A stretch of DNA of 64,000 nt from FEN-1219 sp963817615 (GTDB lineage: Bacteria; Pseudomonadota; Gammaproteobacteria; Steroidobacterales; Rariloculaceae). The notes under the pieces were generated by a model. The model worked only from the letters and a program-made list of their open reading frames with translations. It did not search any database and had not been told where the DNA came from. Both the position numbers and the translations under genes were made by a program. The stretch lies in NCBI GenBank assembly GCA_963817615.1, contig CAWFPH010000002.1:1488001-1552000 (forward strand), written 5' to 3'. Positions 55,383 through 63,911 of the stretch are shown piece after piece. Each line of letters starts with the position of its first letter. The stretch's first letter is position 1.

Positions 55383-56465
55383 ATGGCGAAGCCCGGGAAA
55401 TCGGTGTCGATGGGGGCGGCGGAGTGCGCGCGCCGCACCGGACTCACCGTGCGCGCGTTGCGGGTCTACGAGCGCCACGGATTGATCGACCCGCAGCGAA
55501 CGGCTAAGGGGTGGCGATGTTACGGCCCGAAAGAGCTGCAGCAGCTGACCGTCATCGTGACGCTCAAGGCGTTGGGGATGACGTTGACGCAGATTCACGC
55601 GCTCCTCGAGACGAAGCGTCCGCCCCTCGCACGCGCGCTCGAGATGCAGCTACGGGCCTGCATTGCGAAAAGAGACGCGGCGGAAAGATCTCTTGCGCTC
55701 GTCAGAGCCGCCCTGGCCACGATCGGATCCGGAAAGACCCTGTCGCTCGAGGCCCTTTGCGATCTCACGAGGAGCATGGAAATGGGCACGGCGACGGACA
55801 CGCATCATCTATTCGCTACCGTTCGCGGGCTGATCAACGAAAAGCTCACGCCGCAGGAAGAGCGGGCCCACATGAACTGGCTGTCATCGCGGCCTGCGGA
55901 AGAGTTGCAGGCCGCGCAGGAGAGCAGGCCGGCGATCCGCGCAGCACTTCGCTCTCTTCAGGATCTCAAGAACACGAACGTCGATCCGGCCGCTCCCGAA
56001 GTTCAAGCGCTGATCGTTCAGTTGAAAGACGTGAGCGGGCGCTATGGTCTGCTGAAAATGCAGAACGCCAGGTTCGAGTGGAATCCATCGATAGGGCACA
56101 AGCTCTGGGAAGTTCAAGCGCGTAGCTACTGGGTCGGAATGGACGACGACTTCGCGGCTTACCTGCGCGCCGCGCATGCCGCTGCACCGTGGTCCAAGGC
56201 ACTCACGCCGCTGGTCGATGAGGCCACGACGCTCGTGCAGCAGAACGTGGAACCGGCCTCGCCGCCCGCGCAGGCGCTCGCCACACGCCTGGCGCTCCTT
56301 TGCTCGGATCATTCACTCGGAGACGCGCTGAGCTACGCCCGCTGGGCCCCCTACAGCCCGTTCAACAGGTCCGCGGACGAGCAGCAGAACGCCGCACGGA
56401 CGAGCGCTTGGTCGTTTCTCGCAAGCGCCCTCGAGCAACGCGTGGCCCCTCGACTTCACCGTTAG
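55383..56465 (+). CDS. MerR-family transcriptional regulator with long C-terminal domain
   Basis: The N-terminal winged-helix MerR domain is clear (CARRTGLTVRALRVYERHGL, RCYGPKELQQLTVIVTLKALGM). A dimerisation coiled coil and an unusually long helical C-terminal region (about 115-360) follow, probably binding an organic ligand. The protein has 360 aa against about 130 for metal-sensing MerRs. The N-terminus is at ATG 55383; residues further upstream are not conserved-looking. The downstream aspartic protease-like gene is 14 bp away and likely co-regulated. Confidence 0.85.
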   Translation: MAKPGKSVSMGAAECARRTGLTVRALRVYERHGLIDPQRTAKGWRCYGPKELQQLTVIVTLKALGMTLTQIHALLETKRPPLARALEMQLRACIAKRDAAERSLALVRAALATIGSGKTLSLEALCDLTRSMEMGTATDTHHLFATVRGLINEKLTPQEERAHMNWLSSRPAEELQAAQESRPAIRAALRSLQDLKNTNVDPAAPEVQALIVQLKDVSGRYGLLKMQNARFEWNPSIGHKLWEVQARSYWVGMDDDFAAYLRAAHAAAPWSKALTPLVDEATTLVQQNVEPASPPAQALATRLALLCSDHSLGDALSYARWAPYSPFNRSADEQQNAARTSAWSFLASALEQRVAPRLHR

Positions 56466-56479
56466 CTAGGAGAGACAGG

Positions 56480-56923
56480 ATGGATTGCGCAGCGGCGATC
56501 GCGGAGTTGCTCTCTCGTCACGGGTTCCGCCGCGTCATGATGTCCGGGACCCCGGTTGGACACTTGAAGCTGGTCGCACACTTCGACGGCCGGCCGATCG
56601 ACACCGTGCTCGACACCGGGGCGTCGAAGACCTTCGTCGAGCTGACCTATTGCCGTTCCGAAGGGATTGCCGTGACCGACACGGGGCAGCCCGGGCACGG
56701 CGGCAACGTCTACACGCTGGGCGATGCTCGGTTGACGCTCGACGGGCTGCCCGTCCGCACCGATGGCATATTCGCGATCGACATGAGCAGCACCAACCAA
56801 AGGCTGACGATGAGGGGCGTCGACCCCATCCGCGCCGTCATCGGGCAGGACGTCCTGCGCAACCATGAGGCGGTGATCGACTATGCGACGTTCGCCCTTT
56901 TCCTCAAAGAGGGACCGCCCTGA
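56480..56923 (+). CDS. retropepsin-like aspartic protease
   Basis: The 147-aa protein carries the active-site motif VLDTGASKTFVEL and the downstream IGQDVLRNHEAVIDYATFALFL of retropepsin-like, single-domain aspartic proteases. It has no obvious signal peptide. AGGAGAGACAGG lies before ATG 56480, 14 bp after the MerR regulator, so the two form an operon. It is the second clan AA protease in 6 kb; the sequences are clearly different. The substrate is unknown. Confidence 0.78.
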   Translation: MDCAAAIAELLSRHGFRRVMMSGTPVGHLKLVAHFDGRPIDTVLDTGASKTFVELTYCRSEGIAVTDTGQPGHGGNVYTLGDARLTLDGLPVRTDGIFAIDMSSTNQRLTMRGVDPIRAVIGQDVLRNHEAVIDYATFALFLKEGPP

Positions 56924-57045
56924 CGCGTTGCGCGCTTGGTCGGATCGTCGTGGATGCCTATCCGTCGAGGTGGTCCCGCGTCTACGACCTGTTGAACCCG
57001 GACAAGGTCCGCAACGTGACGCTCGCGAAAGAGTCCCGATAGGGC

Positions 57046-57072
57046 TGTCACAGGGACCGTGCGCCGTTCGTC
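57046..57072 (+). promoter_or_regulatory. ECF41-type sigma factor promoter
   Basis: TGTCACA (57046-57052) and CGTC (57069-57072) are separated by exactly 16 bp. This matches the ECF41 sigma-factor promoter consensus described in the literature, and the downstream gene is a carboxymuconolactone decarboxylase-like gene, the standard ECF41 target. No ECF41 sigma gene is in the window, so the factor must be encoded elsewhere. The surrounding 181 bp contain no other feature. Confidence 0.65.
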
Positions 57073-57104
57073 TAGTGGACGAACGCAACCACAAGGAGGA
57101 CACC

Positions 57105-57584
57105 ATGAAATCCCGAATAGATACGACCCGTATTTCGCCTCAGGTTCTACAGGCGCTGCTCGGCCTGAACGCGCCGCTCAAGTCGTCCGGCCTCGAGCCC
57201 GCGCTGCTCGAGCTCGTGAAGATGCGTGCATCGCAGATCAACGGCTGCGCCTGGTGCCTCGACATGCACAGCAAGGACGCGCGTGCGGCCGGCGAGACCG
57301 AGCAGCGGCTGTATCTGCTCGATGCGTGGCGCGAAACCGCGCTCTACAGCGAGCGCGAGCGCGCGGCGCTCGCGTGGACCGAAGCCGTGACGCTCGTCAC
57401 CGACGGGCACGTGCCCGACGAAGTGTACGCCGAGGTGAGCAGCCACTTCGACGAGCAGGAGCTCGTCGCGCTCACGCTGGCCGTGGTCGCAATCAACGGC
57501 TGGAACCGGTTCAACATCGCGTTCCACGTCGAGGGCGGCCACTACCGGCCCGGTATGCTCAAGGAGATGCTGAAGAGGGCCTAG
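57105..57584 (+). CDS. carboxymuconolactone decarboxylase/AhpD-like protein
   Basis: The 159-aa protein shows the redox motif CAWC (SQINGCAWCLDMHSKDARAAGE) of AhpD-like carboxymuconolactone decarboxylase family members. The C-terminal half contains ERAALAWTEAVTLV and NGWNRFNIAFHV, typical of the ECF41-linked subgroup. These are probably peroxide- or alkylhydroperoxide-handling proteins rather than true decarboxylases. AAGGAGGA precedes ATG 57105. It lies 33 bp after the ECF41-type promoter. Confidence 0.88.
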   Translation: MKSRIDTTRISPQVLQALLGLNAPLKSSGLEPALLELVKMRASQINGCAWCLDMHSKDARAAGETEQRLYLLDAWRETALYSERERAALAWTEAVTLVTDGHVPDEVYAEVSSHFDEQELVALTLAVVAINGWNRFNIAFHVEGGHYRPGMLKEMLKRA

Positions 57585-57698
57585 CCGCGTCGCCGCCCGT
57601 GCGCGACGTGTTGCACGACGACCGCGCGCGGCTCGTCGCGGACGTAAAGTCGCTTCTGATGTTCGTCGACAGCGACCAATAACGAGGAGGCAACGGTC

Positions 57699-58616
57699 AT
57701 GAAAGCGATCGTGGTGACGGACCAGGCTGCGGGGACGGCCGGGATGAAGCTGGTGGAGCGGCCCGAGCCGCACGCAGCGATCAACGACGTCGTCGTTCAG
57801 GTCCATGCGTCGGGATTCGTCCCGACCGAGCTGGCGTGGCCCTCGACCTGGACCGACCGCCTCGGCCGTGACCGAACGCCGTCGATCCCCGGTCACGAGC
57901 TGGCCGGAGTGGTCACCGCCCTCGGCTATGGCACGACGGGGCTGTCGTTGGGACAGCGGGTATTCGGTCTCACGGATTGGTATCGCGACGGCACGCTGGC
58001 GGAGTACGCGGCCGTCGAGGCGCGCAACCTCGCGCCGCTGCCGGGCGACATCGACTTCACGGTGGGCGCGAGCCTGCCGATCTCGGGCCTGACGGCGTGG
58101 CAGGGACTATTCGAGCACGGCCGCCTTCGGGCGGGGCAGAGCGTCCTCGTGCACGGCGCGGCCGGCGCAGTCGGGTCCACGGTGACGCAGCTCGCACGCG
58201 AGGTCGGTGGCTACGTCATCGGCGCCGGACGCCGAGCCGACCGTCAGAGGGTGCTCGACTTCGGCGCGAACGAGTTCCTCGACCTCGAAAACGACGGCCT
58301 GGAAGACGTCGGCGAAGTCGATCTGGTGTTCGATGTCATCGGCGGCGACATCGGGAAGCGGTCCGCCGGGCGGATTCGAGCCGGAGGAACACTGGTGTCC
58401 ATCGTCGGGCCGCCCGAGGTGCGGCCCAACGACGGCCTGGCGGTCGACTTCGTTGTCGAATCGGATCGTGCCCAACTGAACGAGATCGTCCGGCGCGTGC
58501 GGGACGGACGACTGCGGACGAACATCGGCCACGTCTCGACCGTCGACGATGCCGTCGCAGCGTTCAACGCGACCGAGCGACGCACGGGGAAGACGATGAT
58601 CCGCGTTCGTCCGTGA
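57699..58616 (+). CDS. NADP-dependent quinone oxidoreductase-like protein
   Basis: The 305-aa MDR-family protein has a GroES-like N-terminal domain (GHELAGVVTALG) and a Rossmann domain (VLVHGAAGAVGSTVTQLA). The zinc-ligand cysteines are absent, as in NADPH:quinone oxidoreductases. CGAGGAGGC lies before ATG 57699. It is 114 bp downstream of the carboxymuconolactone decarboxylase-like gene, and oxidoreductases are standard ECF41 partners. In the gap, a short frame ending RLVADVKSLLMFVDSDQ is probably not a gene. Confidence 0.88.
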   Translation: MKAIVVTDQAAGTAGMKLVERPEPHAAINDVVVQVHASGFVPTELAWPSTWTDRLGRDRTPSIPGHELAGVVTALGYGTTGLSLGQRVFGLTDWYRDGTLAEYAAVEARNLAPLPGDIDFTVGASLPISGLTAWQGLFEHGRLRAGQSVLVHGAAGAVGSTVTQLAREVGGYVIGAGRRADRQRVLDFGANEFLDLENDGLEDVGEVDLVFDVIGGDIGKRSAGRIRAGGTLVSIVGPPEVRPNDGLAVDFVVESDRAQLNEIVRRVRDGRLRTNIGHVSTVDDAVAAFNATERRTGKTMIRVRP

Positions 58617-58645
58617 CTCGGCGGCGGTTCCTCATCGCGAACCGC

Positions 58646-58702
58646 GTCCGCGCAGTGCCGTTCGACGCAATCGAGCTCGACCTCGCCGCGCTCTGGATTT
58701 GA
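58646..58702 (+). pseudogene. fragment of a second Uma2-family gene
   Basis: The last 19 codons (VRAVPFDAIELDLAALWI then stop) match the C-terminus of the Uma2 gene at 55203-55259 (VRAVPFDAIELALGALWA) at 14 of 18 residues. No start or upstream Uma2 domain is present, only the preceding oxidoreductase gene. It is a decayed copy left by duplication, insertion or deletion. Confidence 0.6.
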
Positions 58703-58908
58703 CGACGGCCGTCGACCGCGCGCCGCCCGCTGCGCCTGTTTGACACCGACGCGCCGGCCCCTCGATACTTCCTGCAGCGCGCTCACAGGGCGCCACCGAC
58801 CCGCGGCAAGGGAATACTCCCACCTGTTTCGATCCGAGTCGTGTGCGTTTGCACCTTCTTTCAGCCTGGTCTCAGCGGGGTACGGGCGATCGATGAAAGG
58901 AGGTCGCA

Positions 58909-60576
58909 ATGACCGCTTCAGAGTCTCTACCGGGCCGCCCGTCCCTCGAGTCCCTCCGTAAGCAAGCGAAGAAGCTCGCGCGCGACGTCGCCGCCGGCGA
59001 CGCAGCCGCGCTCGCGCGGGCGCGCGCGCACCTGCCGGGCGTTGCGCCGCCGCTCACGCAGCGCCACGCGCAGCTCGTGATCGCTCGCGAGTACGGCTAT
59101 CCGGGCTGGCAAGACCTCACCGCCGAGGTGAGCAAGCGTCTCGGCGGCGGCTTGGAGTGGGCCGCGGCGCAAGCGAAACGTCTGATTCACGACAACGACG
59201 TCGAACGCCTTCGCGCGCTGTTGGCCGACTATCCGGAGCTTCTCTCCTGGCAAGGCAGCGACGCTGGCAGTCGGGGCGGTTTGCTCGGAATCGCGACCGG
59301 CTCGTACGGCGACAGCTTCGACCCGAACGCCGAGCAGCACTTCACCCGTGCGGCGTGCGCGGAGCTTTTGATCGACGCCGGCGCGGTCGTGCCGCCGTCG
59401 GTGTGCGAAGGGCTGCTCCGTTCGCACGCCAAGGGGCTGCTCGAGCTGTTCCGGCGGAAAGGCCTGCTGCCGCGCACGCTCGCGTTTCTAGCGGCGCTCG
59501 GTAACGTCGACGCGGTTCGCGCGGCGCTCGCCGAGACCGAGAGCGAACAAGGCTCGGCCGCCGTCGAGGAGGCGTTCGAGGTGGCCTGCGGCTTCAAGCA
59601 CGAGACTGTCGCCGCGCTCTTGCTCGAGCGAGCCATCGCGCTCGATCCCGGGCTCGGCGCAAACGTCGATGAGCGCGTGGGCCGCGCGCCCTTCGTGCAG
59701 TACTTCATCGACAACCGACCCGAGCGGGCGAGCGACGTCGGCTTGTGGACGGCGTTCGTCATGGAGCAAGCCAGCCGGGCGATCTCGTCGTATAGCGGTC
59801 ACGAGACCTCGGTCGAGTCGCCGAGCGGCGCCGGCGACCTCGACACGTTCGTTCGCCTCTTGCAGCGCGAGCGGTGGTTGCTGGGCGACAACTTCGTGAG
59901 CTTTCAGACGCGGCTCATCGAAAGGGCGACTCTGAAGGGTCGCGCGGAATTCATCGCGGCGTTGCTCGAGCTCGATCCCGCGATCTTGCGGCGGCGGCCG
60001 CCGCCCGCATCGCAGGCCGTGGAGCTCGCGTTCACTTACGCCAACACCCACCTCGTTCCGCTGCTCACTCGCATCTGGCCGCTGCCCGACGATCTGCCGC
60101 ATGCCGCCGGCGTGGGCGACCTCGCGCGGGTGAAGCGGTGGTTCGACGAGAGCGGCGCCCCCGCGCTCGGCAGCGTCGCGAATCACTACCCCTCGAGCCC
60201 GTACATGCCGAAGGGGCGCGTGGAGGAGTACTCGCGCCAGTGGGGCGCGCACGGCGTGCAACGGGTTCTCGATGCCGCATTCGCCTGGTCCGTGATCAAC
60301 AGCCACTTCGACGTGGCGGACTTTCTGCTCGAGCACGGTGCGAACATCAACACCACCTGGAGCTCTCACGAGCCTGCCAGCGTCCTGCACGAGCTCGTGT
60401 TTCATGCGAACTACGAGGCGATGCAGTTCCTCATCGACCGCGGCATCGACATGACGATCAAGGACCATCGCTGGAACGGCACGGCGCAAGGTTGGGCGCG
60501 CCACGCGGCGAGGGACGAGAAGATGGCGCGATGGTTGGCGGAGGCGCAGCAGCGGCGCGAGCAGGGCTCGCGATGA
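58909..60576 (+). CDS. ankyrin-repeat-like protein
   Basis: The 555-aa protein has no signal or membrane segment. Helical repeats recur (ARVKRWFDESG, FDVADFLLEHGANINTTW, ANYEAMQFLIDRGIDMTIKD), resembling degenerate ankyrin repeats, mostly in the C-terminal half. The N-terminus (SLESLRKQAKKLARDVAAGDAAALARARAHLPG) is a helical motif common to such proteins in proteobacteria. GGAGGT lies ideally before ATG 58909. It probably mediates protein-protein contacts; partners are unknown. Confidence 0.8.
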   Translation: MTASESLPGRPSLESLRKQAKKLARDVAAGDAAALARARAHLPGVAPPLTQRHAQLVIAREYGYPGWQDLTAEVSKRLGGGLEWAAAQAKRLIHDNDVERLRALLADYPELLSWQGSDAGSRGGLLGIATGSYGDSFDPNAEQHFTRAACAELLIDAGAVVPPSVCEGLLRSHAKGLLELFRRKGLLPRTLAFLAALGNVDAVRAALAETESEQGSAAVEEAFEVACGFKHETVAALLLERAIALDPGLGANVDERVGRAPFVQYFIDNRPERASDVGLWTAFVMEQASRAISSYSGHETSVESPSGAGDLDTFVRLLQRERWLLGDNFVSFQTRLIERATLKGRAEFIAALLELDPAILRRRPPPASQAVELAFTYANTHLVPLLTRIWPLPDDLPHAAGVGDLARVKRWFDESGAPALGSVANHYPSSPYMPKGRVEEYSRQWGAHGVQRVLDAAFAWSVINSHFDVADFLLEHGANINTTWSSHEPASVLHELVFHANYEAMQFLIDRGIDMTIKDHRWNGTAQGWARHAARDEKMARWLAEAQQRREQGSR

Positions 60577-60665
60577 CGGCGTGCGCGCGGACCTGGCCGT
60601 CGCCCACGCGGACCGGCGGCGCCAAAGCTCGGATGTCGCGCGCGCCGTAAGCTAGCATCGGTGCC

Positions 60666-61253
60666 ATGGGCCAGGACCCCGAGCTGCTGCGCCGCCTGCT
60701 GCGCGCGAAGGACCGCATGGACGGCGCCTCGCACGAGGAGTGGCCCGTGCGCCGCCTCGCTGCAGTGAGCCGCGTGTCGGAGGCGCACTTCGCGCACTCG
60801 TTCAAGCAGGCGTTCGGCCTTCCGCCGCACCGGTACTTGCTCACGCGCCGCATCGAGCGCGCGACGGCGCTGCTGCGCGACACCGACCTGCCCGTCACCG
60901 ACATCGCGTTCGGCACCGGCTGGAACAGCCTCGGCACCTTCGGCCGCACGTTTCGCGACATCACCGGCGAGAGCCCGCGCACGATCCGCCAGCGCGCGCG
61001 AGCCGCGGCCCGCGATCTCGGCCGCGTTCCGGTATGCATCGAGCGCGCCGCGGCGCGGCCCGACCTCACGATCGCAGTTTCGGAGAAGCGGCGCAGGTCG
61101 GCGGACGGTAAAAAGACACCCGAGCCATCGAGGAGGTCTCATGAACCAGGGGATCGAAGTAGCCGGTCTGTACGTCCGCGATCAGGACGAAGCGCTCGAG
61201 TTCTACGTGGAGAAGGTCGGGTTTCGCGTTCACACCGACGTGGGGAACGGTGA
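60666..61253 (+). CDS. AraC-family transcriptional regulator, long overlapping C-terminus
   Basis: The 195-aa frame contains one AraC-type DNA-binding domain with two helix-turn-helix units (VSRVSEAHFAHSFKQAFGL and DLPVTDIAFGTGWNSLGTFGRTFRD). There is no ligand-binding domain before it. The last 37 residues overlap the next gene by 113 bp and are arginine/serine-rich, so the true end may be earlier or a frameshift may have removed the stop. It likely controls the adjacent VOC gene. Confidence 0.72.
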   Translation: MGQDPELLRRLLRAKDRMDGASHEEWPVRRLAAVSRVSEAHFAHSFKQAFGLPPHRYLLTRRIERATALLRDTDLPVTDIAFGTGWNSLGTFGRTFRDITGESPRTIRQRARAAARDLGRVPVCIERAAARPDLTIAVSEKRRRSADGKKTPEPSRRSHEPGDRSSRSVRPRSGRSARVLRGEGRVSRSHRRGER

Positions 61254-61563
61254 CTATCGCTGGCTCACGGTGCAGCATCCGGAGCAGCCGTCGTTTCAGC
61301 TCGGCTTGTTCAAGCCCGGCCCGCCCGTGCACGACGCCGCCACGGCGCAAACGCTGCGCGAGGTCGTGGCGAAGGGCGCGATGCCGCCGCTCGTGCTCGT
61401 GGTGGACGATTGCCGCGCCGCCTACGAGCGGCTGCGCGCGCGCGGCGTGGAGTTCACGCAGGAGCCGGTCGACCGGTTCGGCACCGTCGACGCAGGGTTT
61501 CGCGATCCGTCGGGCAACGGCTGGAAGCTGATCCAGGCGCGCCGCGCCGCAGGCGGCAAATGA
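61141..61563 (+). CDS. VOC-fold (glyoxalase/bleomycin-resistance-like) protein
   Basis: The 140-aa protein has two paired VOC halves: VAGLYVRDQDEALEFYVEKVGF, then LVLVVDDCRAAYERLRARGVEF and GNGWKLIQA. This family binds metals or small molecules, for example in glyoxalases, dioxygenases and resistance proteins. GAGGAGG precedes ATG 61141. It overlaps the AraC gene, so regulator and target are co-transcribed. The substrate is unknown. Confidence 0.82.
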   Translation: MNQGIEVAGLYVRDQDEALEFYVEKVGFRVHTDVGNGDYRWLTVQHPEQPSFQLGLFKPGPPVHDAATAQTLREVVAKGAMPPLVLVVDDCRAAYERLRARGVEFTQEPVDRFGTVDAGFRDPSGNGWKLIQARRAAGGK

Positions 61564-61597
61564 GCGCGGGGCAGGGCTGCAGGGAGTAGCGCTCGCT

Positions 61598-62470
61598 CTA
61601 GCGGATCTTCGCGAGTCCCTCCGTGAGCTCGATGTTCGTGCCCCAGGGATCCTTGACGAAGGCGATGTGGATCCCGAGCGCGGGCACTTCGCGATACGAC
61701 ACGGTGAGCGGAACCCCCTCGGCTTCGAGCTTCTTCGTGAACGCCTCGAGATTCTCGACCTCGAAGCCGATGTGGTCGAGCGCGCGGCCCTGCGTGGGCG
61801 CGGTCGGCGTCTGCGAAGGCGAGAAGCTCAAGGTCACGCCGGGCAGCGTGGCCGTCACGAACGCCTGCGCCGGATTGGCCGGCTGCACCGCGGCGCCGAA
61901 GGTCTTCGCGTACCAGGCCCGCATCTCGTCGCGCTGCTGCCCGAAGAAATGCACGTGGTGCAGCTGAATCGGGGCCGTCTGGTCCTTCACTTCGACCAGC
62001 TCGACCTTGATGTCGTCGGGCCCGAGCGCGAACGCGATGTTCGTCGTGGGGCTCGCGGCCGCGATGTCGTCCGTGATCTTCACGGTGGCGGCCACGGAGT
62101 CGGTAGTGATCATCTTGAAGCCGTTCGCCTTGATCCTCGCGACGACGGGTTTCAAGTCCGGCACCGAGAAGCCGATGTGGTTCACGGTGCTGCCGATGGT
62201 GCCGCCGGTCGGCGCCTGCATCGGCCGGAAGAACAGGAACACGTTCGGAAACTCGATCACCTCGAGATTGTTCGTGCCGATGGTCGCGAGCTTGCCGCCG
62301 AGCGTGTCGACGAAGAACCGCTTCTGAGCGGCCATGTTCGTGGTGTTGAAGTGATGATGGCCGTAGACGACCGGGCCCTTGGCCGTGATCGTCTGCGCCG
62401 AGAGGCTCGCGGGTGTCGTTGCGAGCAGGGCGAGGCCGGCGACGAACAGCAACGCAGCGATTCTTTTCAT
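61598..62470 (-). CDS. exported VOC-fold protein
   Basis: The 290-aa protein carries a Sec signal (IAALLFVAGLALLATTPASLSA) followed by two VOC-like halves (VVYGHHHFNTTNMAAQKRFF, then HHVHFFGQQRDEMRAWYAKTFG, HIGFEVENLEAF). An extradiol-dioxygenase or glyoxalase-like fold in the periplasm is suggested. It converges on the cytoplasmic VOC gene with a 34-bp gap and is not closely similar to it. The substrate is unknown. Confidence 0.82.
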   Translation of the reverse strand: MKRIAALLFVAGLALLATTPASLSAQTITAKGPVVYGHHHFNTTNMAAQKRFFVDTLGGKLATIGTNNLEVIEFPNVFLFFRPMQAPTGGTIGSTVNHIGFSVPDLKPVVARIKANGFKMITTDSVAATVKITDDIAAASPTTNIAFALGPDDIKVELVEVKDQTAPIQLHHVHFFGQQRDEMRAWYAKTFGAAVQPANPAQAFVTATLPGVTLSFSPSQTPTAPTQGRALDHIGFEVENLEAFTKKLEAEGVPLTVSYREVPALGIHIAFVKDPWGTNIELTEGLAKIR

Positions 62471-62609
62471 GGGGTCCCCCGTTGACGATCCGTAAGGCGT
62501 TGCGCGTCACGCCGAGCCGATCTCCCGGCCGGCATTCGCGGACGCGGCGCCCAGTCTAGCCGACGCCTTGTGTCGACGGATCGTGCGGTCGACGGCGCGA
62601 CCGTTGCAA

Positions 62610-62627
62610 GGCGTTTCCGCGGAAACT
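62610..62627. repeat. 18-bp palindromic repeat, copy 2
   Basis: GGCGTTTCCGCGGAAACT is the exact reverse complement of 48847-48864. The flanks differ, so it is a short dispersed element rather than a duplicated gene. Its function is unknown. Confidence 0.5.
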
Positions 62628-62685
62628 CCGTTCATGCTGTCTGCGGAGTCTGCTCGAACGCCGATCGAACGTCTCGCCGAGGAGA

Positions 62686-62714
62686 TTGCGGAGGGACGGG
62701 CCGGGGCGTATATA
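62686..62714 (+). promoter_or_regulatory. putative sigma70 promoter
   Basis: TTGCGG-N17-TATATA lies about 190 nt upstream of the exported protein gene at 62908. The match is moderate and the leader would be long, so it may drive the gene from a distance or belong to an unseen small RNA. Confidence 0.35.
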
Positions 62715-62907
62715 ACCGCTTACGCCGGTCGAGGCGACGCGGGCCGTCGAGCAGAAAGGGTGTCTCGTCCGCGGCCAAGCATCCGGCACTGAGGAACAAT
62801 CAGCATCTCGGCCGCGAACAACCATCGCCCCGCCACTCGGGGCAATACAGGCCTCCACAACGTTCTAACGCACGCCAGCCGTGCATCACAAAGAATAAGG
62901 GACCGCT

Positions 62908-63783
62908 ATGCGCAAGAATGTGCTTGGAAGTCTAATCGAGTCGACGTTCGCAGCGATGATCCTGCTCGGAGCGGTGCAGAGTGCCTCCGCCGACGACGAC
63001 TGCTGCACGCCCGCTATCACCGCGAAGATCGCCGCAGCGGCGGGGTACGTCGACATCGTCGGCATCAAGCTCGGCATGCCGGCGCAGCAGGCGCTCGATC
63101 TCATCAAGGCCGACAATGCGGCTTTAAACACGCAACTGCAGAAGATGGACGTCGACCTGCAATACGCGACGACGCGCGTCCGTTCGTCCGGCCCAAAGAA
63201 GCAATGGGTCTCCGCGATCCAAAGCGCCACCGCCGACGGCAGCGAGTCGATCGAGGCCGACCTCAGCTTGCCGCCGACTTCACAAGTCGTCGTCTACCTG
63301 TCGCGCTCGCTCGCCTTTCCGATGAATGCCACGCCGACGGTGGACAACGTCATCGCCGGATTGAAGAAGAAGTACGGAGAGCCGACGACGTTGCAGCCGA
63401 TCGGCAGCCCGGAGCTCCGGTGGATCTTCGATTCTCAGGGACGACTGCTCAATCAGGCCGGGTTGGCCAAGCTTGGGGCCCCGGGCGGTTGCGATCCGGT
63501 TTCGGCCGTGCCGAACATCGAGCCTCCCGGTAGCGGCTACAGGGGGAAACTAGCGGTGACCAACGGGCAGTGCGAGAAGGCGGGCGTGACAGTTGTGAAA
63601 GCGGAGGTCAATCCGACGACAACCGGCGGCAGCATGGCGGGCAGGTTGATCGTCAGCATGGCCAGCATTCCGCTCTTGTACAACAGCGTCAACACGACCA
63701 ACGTTGCGCTGGACGACCTTCTCAAGAAGTCCGATGAGAAAGCGCACGAAGAGGCGAACAAGGTCGCTACGCCGAAGCTGTGA
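62908..63783 (+). CDS. exported protein of unknown function
   Basis: The 291-aa protein has a Sec signal peptide (LGSLIESTFAAMILLGAVQSASA). The mature part starts DDDCCTPAITAKIAAAAG. It contains KLGMPAQQALDLIKADNAAL, a stretch resembling the calcium-/ligand-binding loops of periplasmic adaptor-like proteins, and IAGLKKKYGEPTTLQP. I do not recognise the family, though GMPAQQALDLI and KKKYGEPT patterns occur in exported proteins of DUF type. A CC pair near the N-terminus could form disulfides. Confidence 0.7.
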   Translation: MRKNVLGSLIESTFAAMILLGAVQSASADDDCCTPAITAKIAAAAGYVDIVGIKLGMPAQQALDLIKADNAALNTQLQKMDVDLQYATTRVRSSGPKKQWVSAIQSATADGSESIEADLSLPPTSQVVVYLSRSLAFPMNATPTVDNVIAGLKKKYGEPTTLQPIGSPELRWIFDSQGRLLNQAGLAKLGAPGGCDPVSAVPNIEPPGSGYRGKLAVTNGQCEKAGVTVVKAEVNPTTTGGSMAGRLIVSMASIPLLYNSVNTTNVALDDLLKKSDEKAHEEANKVATPKL

Positions 63784-63911
63784 CGCATCGGCGACGCTTA
63801 AGACCTGCACGGCAGGTGGCGTACGCCTAGCGCGGCGCAATCGCAAAATGAGCCCGCCGATCGCGGCGCCGAAGCGTTGACGAGCGAGTGAGTGAGTAGA
63901 GTGGCAACGGG

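Larger units (their letters stand above)
62471..62907. other. 437-bp divergent intergenic region
   Basis: This lies between the exported VOC gene (-) and an exported protein gene (+). It contains an 18-bp palindromic repeat at 62610-62627 (see repeat copy at 48847-48864) and a putative promoter at 62686-62714. I see no ORF with a ribosome site or RNA structure that I can name. Confidence 0.4.

Noticed and set aside
57599..57682. Small ORF between the carboxymuconolactone decarboxylase-like and oxidoreductase genes
   Set aside because: It has only 27 codons and no ribosome site or recognised domain. It is noted in the oxidoreductase entry only.
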